The notes under the pieces: model-generated | Told to the model about the DNA's origin: nothing | Seen by the model: the letters and a program-made list of their open reading frames with translations, nothing else | Database searches by the model: none | Program-made: the position numbers and the translations under genes | Shown: piece by piece, positions 1-7,102 of the stretch | Layout of the letters: each line of letters starts with the position of its first letter | Position numbering within the stretch: position 1 is the stretch's first letter | NCBI GenBank assembly: GCA_008534395.1 | Contig: SHMQ01000014.1 | Span: 1 to 59,772, forward strand | Length of the DNA: 59,772 bases | DNA from: Candidatus Acidulodesulfobacterium acidiphilum | Lineage (GTDB): Bacteria; SZUA-79; Acidulodesulfobacterales; Acidulodesulfobacteraceae | Direction: 5' to 3'

Positions 1-2
1 TC

Positions 3-623
3 GACGAAAGCGCTTTGCAAAGGGTAAGAAGGGTTAAAAACCTAACCGGCACAAATAAAATCCTAAGGTATCTGACCAAAGAAGAAATAGAAGTCTTAAT
101 CTCAAACTGTCCGCCGCATTTAAAACCGATAGTTTTAGTGGCTTTAAATACCGGTATGCGTAAATCGGAAATCCTGCACTTGACATGGGACAGGGTGGAT
201 TTAAAAAACAGATTAATTTTACTCGACAGGACAAAAAACGGCGAAAGGCGGGAAATACCGATGAATAATTTAACGGTTAAACTATTTAGCTCTTTGCCGA
301 GGCATCTGCGCGTTCCTTACGTATTTTATAATAATAAACAAAAGCCTTACAAGAACGTTACGGAAGGGTTTCAAAGCGCGTTAAAAAAGTCCGGCATAAA
401 GAATTTCAGGTTCCACGATTTGAGGCATACGTTTGCTTCGATACTCGTTATGGCGGGAGTCGATATTAGCTCGGTTTCGGAACTGCTCGGGCATACGAGC
501 ATTAAGATGACGCAAAGATATGCCCACCTGTCGCCTGCGCACCTGAGAAAAGCCGTAGATATTTTTGAAAATGTCACATTTTTGTCACAGTTTGAGGAAA
601 AGGGAAAAGTTGAAGATTTATAA
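3..623 (+). CDS. Tyrosine recombinase / phage-type integrase, 5'-truncated at window edge
   Basis: This is the catalytic domain of a site-specific tyrosine recombinase, which breaks and rejoins DNA through a covalent phosphotyrosine. The frame is open to the window edge, so the N-terminal core-binding domain lies outside. Counting from the TTG at 15, all catalytic residues are visible: R49 (in TGMRKSEIL), K74, H134 and R137 (in HDLRHTF), H160 (in LLGHTS) and Y169 (in QRYAHL). The catalytic set is intact, so the gene may be functional. It lies directly beside a truncated membrane-protein gene, which fits an integration or rearrangement boundary. XerC/D-like and phage or island integrases cannot be told apart from this part alone. 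No att site was identified. Confidence 0.88.
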   Translation, partial: DESALQRVRRVKNLTGTNKILRYLTKEEIEVLISNCPPHLKPIVLVALNTGMRKSEILHLTWDRVDLKNRLILLDRTKNGERREIPMNNLTVKLFSSLPRHLRVPYVFYNNKQKPYKNVTEGFQSALKKSGIKNFRFHDLRHTFASILVMAGVDISSVSELLGHTSIKMTQRYAHLSPAHLRKAVDIFENVTFLSQFEEKGKVEDL

Positions 624-644
624 GTTGCTGATTTTATTTATTAA

Positions 645-2147
645 AACGGAAGGAAATTAGGCTGCCCTATTGACGTAGCTTATTCCATAGATATGTTTGT
701 TAATGCTGTATTCGTTAAACTGCTTGGTTTTAGACCGCTGATAATGCACGCGGTTCCGGTCTTTTTATATGCCGTTTTTATTTTAACCGCTTATTTTTAT
801 ATTCCGCGTGAAAAAGACGAAGTAAACGGCAACGCCGGCTTAATATTTTAAACCGGCTTATTTTTATTCATAATTTTTTTGGTATTTCCTTCAAGAGGTT
901 TGGCATTCTGGGCGCTTCAGGAAGGTACGCATCTTTCCGCCGTTATCGTTTCTCTTTTAGTTTTCCTATTAATTAATAAATTTTTAAAAACGGCTTCGCG
1001 TTTATCTTATTTATTTTTAGCAGCGGCTTTTATAGTTTTAACCGCCGGTTTTGCAAACGATAACGTAAACGTCGTAATTTGCGGAGTTCCGCTTGTCGTT
1101 TTAAGCATTGTTTTTATCGTTAAAGAGATTAGCAAAATTGAAAAAAGTCGAAATTATAATTATCATAATATACGCAGATATATGTTTATAATTTTATCGG
1201 TAATGGCGGCTTATCTGCTTAAAGAATTAATTTTTTTCGCAATTAAATCCGCAGGCGGATTTACGACGGTTCCTTCGGGACTTGCCATAGCTTTCGTCCG
1301 TTTAAAATTTTTCCCAAAAAACTTTTATTTTTATATAAACGGAATGTTAAATCTTTTAGGAATAAAAGTATTCGGCAGATATCTTTTTTCTTTAAAAACA
1401 TTTATAGAAATTTTTAAAATTACCGGTTTGATTATATTGATTTACGGAATTAAAAGCGCCGTTAAAAAAGCAAAAAAATTAAACGAAGAATATTTTTTAG
1501 ATTTATTGCTTTTAGGCGGAATGCTATTTATGTCTTTAGGTTTTTTAATGAGTCAAATTCCTATACATAAGGCTTCTTCACGATATTTAACGCCGGTAGC
1601 CGTTTTTGGATTTATTCTCGCCGTAAGAAACTTTAGATACGTAATAAACGGCTTTATGAAAAATAAAACCGTAAAACCTCTTCTTTTAAAAATTTCGGCA
1701 GCCTTCGTTTTTACGATTTACGCCGCTTCTTTTACGTTAAATTCATTAGCCGTTATTCCTAAAAGCCCCGTAAGACCTTTGGGAAAGTGGCTGATAAGCC
1801 ATAATTTGACATACGGTTACGGAAGTTATTGGGATAGTTCTATAATTACGCTTGAAACAAGAAATAAAGTAAAAGTCAGGCAGTTAATAGAGCGCAGCAA
1901 CGGAATAGTTCCTTACAGATGGCTGTGCAATAAGAATTGGTATAAGAAGAAAGGATTTTTTGTAATTTATACGGAACATTTTATATGGTTTAACAGGCAG
2001 TCCGTAATAAAAGCATTCGGCAAACCTTCAAAAATTTATATAGAAGATTTTCAAGGGACGCTCGGCAAAGCTTACGGAAGGTCAAGCGGAAGCGGAACGC
2101 TCGCTCCGTACGTAATAATGGTTTATAAAAACGGGATTATGCCGTAA
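645..2147 (+). pseudogene. Broken multi-span membrane protein gene, possibly glycosyltransferase-like
   Basis: Reading one frame from 645 gives a membrane protein lacking a start (stop at 642-644) and interrupted by an in-frame TAA at 849-851. The same frame then stays open to 2147. The segment before the stop (beginning PIDVAYSIDMFVNAVF) and the one after it read as one continuous hydrophobic protein with many transmembrane helices and a soluble C-terminal part of about 120 residues. The only starts after the stop are weak, such as TTG at 879. The topology resembles membrane glycosyltransferases of the GT-C type, but I see no diagnostic motif. I read it as a decayed gene cut at its 5' end near the recombinase. 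Expression of the 422-residue distal part cannot be excluded. Confidence 0.6.
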
Positions 2148-2178
2148 AAGCATCAGATTTATTTTTCCGATTTATCGT

Positions 2179-2778
2179 CTATCGTCCTATAAAATGCAGC
2201 GTTACCAAAACACCGAGTACCGCAGTTAAAACGCCGAGTACCGACAATATTACGGTAAATCCGAAGGTGAGTCTTTTATCCAAAGCATCTATCTTGGCTT
2301 CAAATTTTTCGCTCTGCGCTTTAAATCCTGCGTCCATTTTATCGTTTAGATTTTTAATTTCGTTTTCTTTAAGGCTGATTATTTCAAAGTCTATTTTATT
2401 ATCGAGCTCCTGAAATTTAGTTTCTATTTTATTATCGAGCTCCTGAAATTTAGTTTCTATTTTATTATCGAGCTCCTGAAATTTAGTTTCTATTTTATTA
2501 TCGAGCTCCTGAAATTTAGTTTCTATTTTAGCGTCAAGCCTATCGACTTCAGGTGTTATCTTACTTTCAAGCCTGCTGACTTCTGTTTCTATTTTATCGT
2601 CAAGCCTCGAAATTTCGGAACCTAATCTATCGGATAAAGTCTCTATTTGGGTCTGGAGGGAATTAAACTTTTCGGTGAAAAGCTTCTCCTGACCGTCGAA
2701 CCTGCTGTCAAAATATTTTTCGGGAGATATAGCCATGCTCATATTCATATAATCTTCGCTTTTTTTAATTTCTTCCAT
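2179..2778 (-). CDS. Coiled-coil protein with C-terminal membrane anchor
   Basis: A 199-residue protein of unknown function. After a short N-terminus, residues ~25-165 are almost entirely coiled coil, with repeated patterns such as LDAKIETKFQ. The C-terminus (from about TFGFTVILSVLG) is one transmembrane helix ending in LHFIGR, so the coil would project from the membrane. Four near-identical 11-residue repeats (FQELDNKIETK) sit in the middle. A plausible Shine-Dalgarno sequence (GGAG on the minus strand) precedes the ATG. It resembles DUF1640-like or tail-fibre-like coils only in general character. It stands alone, facing the decayed membrane gene. Confidence 0.7.
   Translation of the reverse strand: MEEIKKSEDYMNMSMAISPEKYFDSRFDGQEKLFTEKFNSLQTQIETLSDRLGSEISRLDDKIETEVSRLESKITPEVDRLDAKIETKFQELDNKIETKFQELDNKIETKFQELDNKIETKFQELDNKIDFEIISLKENEIKNLNDKMDAGFKAQSEKFEAKIDALDKRLTFGFTVILSVLGVLTAVLGVLVTLHFIGR
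2400..2531 (-). repeat. Four tandem 33-bp units inside the coiled-coil gene
   Basis: Four almost perfect copies of a 33-bp unit begin near 2401, 2434, 2467 and 2500. Each encodes the 11-residue unit FQELDNKIETK. Identity at the DNA level, including synonymous positions, indicates recent slippage or unequal crossover. The repeats are in frame with the gene, so this is a coding repeat and not a CRISPR array. Confidence 0.9.
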
Positions 2779-3049
2779 CGTTTATTTCTCCTTTTATTAT
2801 AACACCTAAACTAAATTTTTCAATATTTATAAAATATATAATCATAAATATAATAACACGGCTATTGTTACAGGATTATGACAAATTAGTTACAAATATA
2901 TTAAATTTATGTTACATTTAGGTTAAAAAAAGCAAAAAAGGTGCCAGTTTTATTCACTCCGGCTGACATAAAAGCTTCGCTAAAGTAAATTAAAAAATTA
3001 AAGGCGTTTATTTATTCCCTGTTTTTTGTCGAGATATAATTAATTAAAT

Positions 3050-3856
3050 TTAAAATTTTACTTTAATATTTGCGCTTGAAATTGTATTGAACGGTTTAAA
3101 TCCATATGTGGTTATCGTCTGATAATCGATTTCATACTCTAACACGAGGTATAAATTTCTTTCTATTCTGGTGGATAATTCGCTGAAAGAACTATAAGAA
3201 TCGCCTCCCTTGTTTGCTATATACGCGGTTAGTTTTTCTTTAAATTTTAAATTTTTATTTATTTTATAATAATATTTGGCGTCGAAAATCGACGAGAAGC
3301 TTCCGTAGTATTGTCCGTCTATAATTTTTTCTTGTCTTAGTCCGGGTCCTAATTCTAAAAAAATATTTGAATTATCAGATATTTTATATTTTACGCCGGC
3401 GCCTATATTTTCGTTAATTACATATTCAAAGCCGGTAGATATGTTTCTGTCGTATCTTTCCTTGCCAAAAAAATAAAGCCAATTATTAAATTTATATTTT
3501 GAATATTCCTGTAAAACCAATCTTAAATAGCTAAGTTCGCTGTACGCCTCTATATAGGTATAATTAAATCTGAATACATGCCGCCATTTAGATTTTTTGT
3601 CAATATATTTTATATAATTTCTAGTATTTAAACTTATCGACGGAATCGTCCCCGTAGTGTTAGACAGACCTAAACTAAGACCTATTTTAATATTTTTGAA
3701 TGAATTTATAGCGAAAACATTTTTAACGGGTATTAAATTAAACAACGAAAAATTAAATATAGTCAGAATTACCGTGAATATAGCCAGAATTCGCCCATAT
3801 TTATTATGCAAACATATATATTTAATTTTTAAACTTATTTTTCTTAATAAATGCAA
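3050..3856 (-). CDS. Predicted outer-membrane beta-barrel protein (DUF481/YdiY-like)
   Basis: A 268-residue exported protein. Residues ~20-50 form a long signal sequence with a hydrophobic core (ILAIFTVILTIFNF) and an AFA-like processing region before INSF. The rest consists of alternating amphipathic beta strands with many aromatic residues and ends in ...SANIKVKF, a terminal Phe typical of outer-membrane barrels recognised by BamA. The pattern and length resemble the DUF481 (salt-induced outer-membrane protein) family; that assignment is by eye. The gene is isolated, with the helical 3894-4259 gene upstream on the same strand and AT-rich DNA downstream. Confidence 0.6.
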   Translation of the reverse strand: MHLLRKISLKIKYICLHNKYGRILAIFTVILTIFNFSLFNLIPVKNVFAINSFKNIKIGLSLGLSNTTGTIPSISLNTRNYIKYIDKKSKWRHVFRFNYTYIEAYSELSYLRLVLQEYSKYKFNNWLYFFGKERYDRNISTGFEYVINENIGAGVKYKISDNSNIFLELGPGLRQEKIIDGQYYGSFSSIFDAKYYYKINKNLKFKEKLTAYIANKGGDSYSSFSELSTRIERNLYLVLEYEIDYQTITTYGFKPFNTISSANIKVKF

Positions 3857-3893
3857 TAAAAAATTTTTGAAGTTTTATAATTTAATTATTTTT

Positions 3894-4259
3894 TTATTGT
3901 AAAAATTTGCTTATTTTTGCCCTCGTATTTTCGTCGGCCTTTCCTAATCCTTCTTTTATAAATTTCATGTCGCGCTCCGCTAAATCTTTAGGAAGCGATG
4001 AAGAAACGCTCATCCTTAGTTTTAAAAAAGCTTTTAAAGTTTCGTCGTCTAAACTTGAGGCAAGTTTTAAATTGGTTATGCATAGATTTAAATATTGGGA
4101 ATCGGATGCTTTTTCCGCCATTTCTTTTACGAGCTCTTTTAGTACGGCCGTTTTTTCGGCATCGGACATTGAAAGCATCGTTTTGAATAATTCCTGCATA
4201 GTCTTTTCCCTATCAGAATCGTTTAGAGAAGCTATTTTTAAAATATCAATTTTTTCCAT
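3894..4259 (-). CDS. Small helical hypothetical protein
   Basis: A 121-residue, Leu/Lys/Glu-rich, predicted all-helical soluble protein with no signal peptide. I do not recognise a family. The start codon (ATG, minus strand at 4259) is preceded by GGAGG within about 10 bases (plus-strand cctcc at 4268-4272), supporting translation. It ends about 40 bp before the beta-barrel gene on the same strand, so the two may be co-transcribed. The long open frame on the opposite strand (3907-4266) has no comparable ribosome site and is probably a shadow. Confidence 0.55.
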   Translation of the reverse strand: MEKIDILKIASLNDSDREKTMQELFKTMLSMSDAEKTAVLKELVKEMAEKASDSQYLNLCITNLKLASSLDDETLKAFLKLRMSVSSSLPKDLAERDMKFIKEGLGKADENTRAKISKFLQ

Positions 4260-4392
4260 AAATTAAACCTCCAATTTTTTTAAAATTTTTTGATAAATCA
4301 TTTTTAAATTTAATAAATATATTATATCATATTTAACTTATGTTAGCGACATTTTAGACGAATTATATTTTAATTGCAGGTAGATAAAGAGA

Positions 4393-4617
4393 AAAAAGGT
4401 GTCAGATTTATTTATTCTCTTACTCCCGACTGCGTTTGACGCGATCGGGAGTTTTTGTTTTAACTATTATTTTAAATTTTTCAATAAAGAAGCCGCTAAT
4501 TGATGAATTAAAGGATTTTATAAAAAAGGAAGCTATAATATCCGACAATAGAAAGATTAAATACCTTGAACCGTTTTAAATTTTATCAGAAGGAATAAAT
4601 AAATCTTATACCTTTTT
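4393..4617. mobile_element. 225-bp element with 21-bp imperfect terminal inverted repeats
   Basis: The left end (4393-4413, reading AAAAAGGTGTCAGATTTATT) and the right end (4597-4617) are inverted copies matching at about 19 of 21 positions. Between them lie a strong hairpin followed by T residues (4422-4461) and a short open stretch ending at 4579 that reads as the C-terminus of a lost protein (KPLIDELKDFIKKE...YLEPF). The ends belong to the GGTGTCAG repeat family found elsewhere in the window. It looks like a non-autonomous or decayed transposable element; the former protein cannot be identified. Confidence 0.5.
4422..4461 (+). terminator. Hairpin plus T-tract, terminator-like, repeated in the window
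   Basis: ACTCCCGA (4422-4429) pairs with TCGGGAGT (4445-4452), and a short inner stem (GCG/CGC) continues it. TTTTTGTTTT follows. This is a textbook intrinsic terminator shape. The same sequence recurs at 5412 and 6322, so it is part of a dispersed repeat rather than a terminator dedicated to one gene. Confidence 0.6.
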
Positions 4618-4652
4618 TATTTTTTATTTTTTGTTTTTGCCTTTTTTGAAAT

Positions 4653-4681
4653 TTGATTATTTCGTTAAACAGTGATATAAA
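4653..4681 (+). promoter_or_regulatory. Sigma-70-type promoter of the TumE-like module
   Basis: TTGATT (4653-4658), a 17-bp spacer, then TATAAA (4676-4681) with an extended -10 TGA just before it. It lies 46 bp upstream of the first gene of the module. Confidence 0.5.
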
Positions 4682-4727
4682 TGTAATATTAAAAGTTTAA
4701 TGATGTATTAAGTAAAAGAGGTATTCA

Positions 4728-4994
4728 ATGCTTACTATAACTAAAGAAGATATAAAAAATATATTTTATGCCAATTTATTTTACGAGATTCATAAAACAG
4801 AAGAAATCATTTCTCTTTTCAAAAAAAAATACGGGAAAAATTTTGAAGAATTTGAGAAGGACGCAAAAAACGGCAAAGAAAATTTTGAGATATGGGATGA
4901 CTATATAGAATGGAAGGCATATAAAAAAACATTGGAAAAACTTAAAAAAGATGAAAAGGATTTATCGAGTGGAAATATTAGATTGCCTCAATAA
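4728..4994 (+). CDS. Putative antitoxin partner of TumE-like protein
   Basis: An 88-residue, highly charged helical protein (many Lys/Glu, central EIWDDYIEWKAYKK). It immediately precedes and overlaps the TumE-like gene, which is the usual position for the antitoxin of such a pair. I do not recognise a DNA-binding fold with confidence. The AAGAGG at 4714-4719 precedes ATG 4728 at suitable spacing. The antitoxin role is inferred from size, order and overlap only. Confidence 0.6.
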   Translation: MLTITKEDIKNIFYANLFYEIHKTEEIISLFKKKYGKNFEEFEKDAKNGKENFEIWDDYIEWKAYKKTLEKLKKDEKDLSSGNIRLPQ

Positions 4995-5304
4995 ATCAAA
5001 ATCGATAAAAAGTTATGAAATTTTAGATTTCAAATCATTTGAAAACGGTTTTTATATAAAAATTAAAGCTATTATCATCAATAATACTGAACTATTTATC
5101 AGGGAATATACGGACGAAAAGGAAAGAAGCTATTCTTATCACTGGCAGGACGAAAATAAAAACTTGATATTAAGATGGGATAATGCGCCGCATCATAGTC
5201 GCATCGTAACTTTTCCTCATCACAAACACGTAAAGGAAAAAGTCAAAGAAAATTTTAATATAGATTGTTTTTCCATTATAAAAGAAATCTCCTCTCTAAT
5301 TTAG
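4969..5304 (+). CDS. TumE-like (DUF6516) toxin-antitoxin family protein
   Basis: The protein matches the TumE/DUF6516 pattern by recognition: an N-terminal strand region, a central IREYTDEKERSYSYHWQ, then LILRWDNAPHH and FPHHKHV, whose His-rich core is characteristic. I chose GTG 4969 (111 residues) because AAAAGGA lies about 8 bases upstream; ATG 4951 would add six residues but has poorer ribosome-site spacing. The gene overlaps the preceding gene by 26 bp, indicating coupled translation. Family members occur as the toxin half of small modules; the biochemical target is not evident from the sequence. Confidence 0.72.
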   Translation: MEILDCLNKSKSIKSYEILDFKSFENGFYIKIKAIIINNTELFIREYTDEKERSYSYHWQDENKNLILRWDNAPHHSRIVTFPHHKHVKEKVKENFNIDCFSIIKEISSLI

Positions 5305-5314
5305 AATTAAGTAC

Positions 5315-5470
5315 AAAAAGGTGTCAGGTACAAAACAAAAAAGGTGTAAGATTTATTTCACTCCGGCGGGCATAAAAGCTTCGCTTTCATAAGCGCCCGC
5401 CTCCGTATCTTACTCCCGACTGTGTTTGCTGTGGTCGGGAGTTTTATCTTTATAAAAAAAGGTGTCAAAT
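5315..5470. repeat. Cluster of GGTGTCAG half-sites with two hairpins
   Basis: Three variants of the AAAAAGGTGTCAG motif (near 5315, 5339 and 5456) surround two inverted repeats: GGCGGGC/GCCCGCC (5365-5371 with 5395-5401) and the ACTCCCGA/TCGGGAGT hairpin (5412-5442). A related stretch, including the motif CATAAAAGCTTCGCT, recurs at about 2939-2983. The block separates the TumE-like module from the AbrB/PIN module. Confidence 0.55.
5412..5446 (+). terminator. Second copy of the terminator-like hairpin
   Basis: ACTCCCGA (5412-5419) pairs with TCGGGAGT (5435-5442), followed by TTTTATCTT. It is nearly the same as the hairpins at 4422 and 6322 and could end the transcript of the TumE-like module. 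Confidence 0.5.
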
Positions 5471-5517
5471 TTATTTATTCCCGCGTTCTTGGAAAAATAA
5501 TAATGAGAGGGAATTAT

Positions 5518-5546
5518 TTGTCTTGCAAAAAATCCGTTTATATTAT
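5518..5546 (+). promoter_or_regulatory. Sigma-70-type promoter of the AbrB/PIN module
   Basis: TTGTCT (5518-5523), a 17-bp spacer, TATTAT (5541-5546), about 28 bp before the AbrB-type gene. The elements are not full consensus, but the spacing is ideal. Confidence 0.4.
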
Positions 5547-5573
5547 ATCCTTATAACAAGGAGATAAGAAATT

Positions 5574-5810
5574 ATGCTTGCAAAAAAAACATCTAAAAAT
5601 CAGATTACTCTGCCTAAAGAAATAGCTTTAAAATTTCAAGGTGTGGATTATTTTGATATTAAAAAAGACGATAATAAAATTATTTTGATTCCCGTAAAAA
5701 TTTCTCCCGCCGATACAACCCTTAACGGTATTAGAGATAAAATGGAAAAACTTGGAATTACCGAAAATGATATAAAAGGCGGGATAAAATGGGCAAGAAG
5801 CGGAAAGTAA
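5574..5810 (+). CDS. AbrB/MazE-type antitoxin (SpoVT-AbrB swapped-hairpin domain)
   Basis: A 78-residue protein. Residues ~3-45 form the AbrB/MazE DNA-binding fold (KNQITLPKEI...FDIKKDDNKIILIPV). The C-terminal part (ADTTLNGIRDKMEKLGITENDIKGGIKWAR) would be the toxin-binding tail. AAGGAG ends about 8 bases before ATG 5574. It overlaps the PIN gene by 22 bp, the standard antitoxin-first order. By analogy it would neutralise the PIN toxin and repress its own promoter. Confidence 0.85.
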   Translation: MLAKKTSKNQITLPKEIALKFQGVDYFDIKKDDNKIILIPVKISPADTTLNGIRDKMEKLGITENDIKGGIKWARSGK

Positions 5811-6217
5811 AAAAGGTTGTTTTAGATACCAACGTAATACTATCCGCTCTGCTTTTTAAGGGCAAATTGTCTAAAATCGTCGAATTATGGGAAAACGGAT
5901 CATTTATTCCATTAATTTCAAAAGAAATTTTCAAAGAATTGCAAAGAACATTAGAATACCCGAAATTTCACCTTACAAAAAACGAAACATTTCTAGTTAT
6001 CAATGATTATATTTTACCGTATTTTGAAGTTGTAGATGTTGCCGAACCGCTTAATAATGTTTGCCGCGACGAAGACGACGATAAGTTTCTTTCCTGCGCT
6101 ATTTCGGGAGACTCCGATTTAATAGTTAGCGGAGATATGGATTTACTCTCTTTAAAATCTTATAAAGACGTAAAAATTATTACCCCCTCTGAGTTTTTGA
6201 GCATATGTAAAATTTAA
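5789..6217 (+). CDS. PIN-domain toxin (COG1569-like ribonuclease)
   Basis: A 142-residue PIN-fold protein. Acidic residues expected at the metal site are visible: Asp in VVLDTNVILSALL near the N-terminus, Glu in SKEIFKELQR, and Asp residues in CRDEDDDKFLSCAI and GDSDLIVSGDMDLL. Such proteins are Mg2+-dependent RNases that cut tRNA, rRNA or mRNA; the target here is unknown. It pairs with the AbrB-type gene upstream and ends next to a short inverted repeat (6220-6245). Confidence 0.85.
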   Translation: MGKKRKVKKVVLDTNVILSALLFKGKLSKIVELWENGSFIPLISKEIFKELQRTLEYPKFHLTKNETFLVINDYILPYFEVVDVAEPLNNVCRDEDDDKFLSCAISGDSDLIVSGDMDLLSLKSYKDVKIITPSEFLSICKI

Positions 6218-6219
6218 CT

Positions 6220-6245
6220 AATTTGTTGATAGTAGTCAACAAATT
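6220..6245. other. 10-bp perfect inverted repeat after the PIN toxin
   Basis: AATTTGTTGA (6220-6229) and TCAACAAATT (6236-6245) are exact inverted copies around a 6-base loop, 2 bp after the toxin stop codon. There is no T-run, so a Rho-independent terminator is uncertain; an RNA-stabilising hairpin is equally possible. Confidence 0.4.
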
Positions 6246-6321
6246 TAATACTATCTTTTATATGTTGCATAATAATGGCGTCATAATAATGGTGAATAAA
6301 GGCGTCTGATTTTATTTTTTT

Positions 6322-6360
6322 ACTCCCGACTGCGTTTGTTGTGGTCGGGAGTTTTTGTTT
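6322..6360 (+). terminator. Third copy of the terminator-like hairpin
   Basis: ACTCCCGA (6322-6329) pairs with TCGGGAGT (6345-6352) and is followed by TTTTTGTTTT. It is preceded by the diverged family motif AAAGGCGTCTGATTTTA and lies between the PIN and DUF4160 modules. Confidence 0.55.
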
Positions 6361-6401
6361 TATTTAATAGTGGCATACTTTATATCTCCTTGCTTTACTT
6401 T

Positions 6402-6430
6402 TTGACAGATATATTATTAAATAATATAAT
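6402..6430 (+). promoter_or_regulatory. Full-consensus sigma-70 promoter of the DUF4160/DUF2442 pair
   Basis: TTGACA (6402-6407), exactly 17 bp, then TATAAT (6425-6430). Both hexamers are perfect consensus. Transcription would start near 6437, giving a leader of about 25 nt before ATG 6463, with no clear Shine-Dalgarno sequence. Confidence 0.8.
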
Positions 6431-6462
6431 AAAAATATATATATTAAAATCAAATTATAAAA

Positions 6463-6723
6463 ATGCCCGAGATTAGTAGATTTTTTGGAATTATTATATC
6501 TATATTCTACGACGACCATAATCCGCCGCATTTTCATGCAAGATACGGCGATTATGACGCTCTTATAAAAATAGAAGATTTTGCGGTTATAAAAGGACAT
6601 TTGCCTCCAAGGGCGTTAGGGCTTGTTGTTGAATGGGCGAATATTCATAAAAATGAACTTATGGAAAATTGGAAAATGGCAGTAGAAAATAAAAGTCTTT
6701 TTCAGATAGAACCCTTAAAATAA
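6463..6723 (+). CDS. DUF4160 family protein
   Basis: An 86-residue protein with the DUF4160 signature by eye: MPEISRFFGIIISIFYDDHN, PPHFHARYGDYDALI and a C-terminal helix WANIHKNELMENW. The conserved PPHFHARYG block with two His residues is the family hallmark. Family members are frequently paired with DUF2442 proteins, as here (19 bp apart), and the arrangement resembles a toxin-antitoxin module; no activity can be read from the sequence. The -10 to ATG distance is short and no strong ribosome site is visible. Confidence 0.85.
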   Translation: MPEISRFFGIIISIFYDDHNPPHFHARYGDYDALIKIEDFAVIKGHLPPRALGLVVEWANIHKNELMENWKMAVENKSLFQIEPLK

Positions 6724-6742
6724 CTAAAACGAGGGATTAATT

Positions 6743-7003
6743 ATGTATTACGATATTAAGGAAGCTAAACATATCGATAGATATAAATTGGAAATAACAT
6801 TCGCAGACGGAAAACGAGGCATTGTGGATCTGGAAGATTATATAAAAAAAGGCGGAGTATTTAAGAGGTTTTCCGATTTTAATTATTTTTTAAAATTTTA
6901 TATAGATAAAGAACTTTTTGTTTTATCATGGCCTGACGGATTGGACATTGCACCGGAATCAGTTTATGATAAGATATCGGAGCATGTCGGGTCTTCCGTA
7001 TAA
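6743..7003 (+). CDS. DUF2442 family protein
   Basis: An 86-residue protein with the DUF2442 pattern: a beta-rich N-terminus (YKLEITFADGKRGIVDLEDY), then GVFKRFSDFNYFLKFYIDKE, and the typical SWPDGLDIAPESVYDKI near the end. GAGGG precedes ATG 6743. It follows the DUF4160 gene in the same transcript. Where characterised members are discussed, DUF2442 proteins are small, often DNA-binding-like partners in mobile or toxin-antitoxin-like loci. I infer a paired function with DUF4160. Confidence 0.85.
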   Translation: MYYDIKEAKHIDRYKLEITFADGKRGIVDLEDYIKKGGVFKRFSDFNYFLKFYIDKELFVLSWPDGLDIAPESVYDKISEHVGSSV

Positions 7004-7050
7004 ACGAAAAATAAATAAAAAATAAAAGGGAAATAAAAGGCAATAATAGA

Positions 7051-7095
7051 ATTAAAGGCGTCGGATTTATTTAAAATTAAAGGCGTCGGATTTAA
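7051..7095. repeat. Two direct copies of a diverged family motif
   Basis: ATTAAAGGCGTCGGATTTA occurs at 7051-7069 and again at 7076-7094. It is a variant of the AAAGGTGTCAGATTTA motif found throughout the window, here directly repeated between the DUF2442 and EAL-HDOD genes. Confidence 0.6.
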
Positions 7096-7102
7096 GCTTA
7101 TT

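Noticed and set aside
2400-2531. CRISPR-like array of 33-bp repeats
   Set aside because: The repeats are contiguous with no spacers and encode a coiled-coil segment in frame.
3907-4266. Plus-strand gene opposite the 121-residue helical ORF
   Set aside because: It lacks a ribosome site and has a low-complexity Ser/Phe composition typical of the complement of a Glu/Lys-rich gene.
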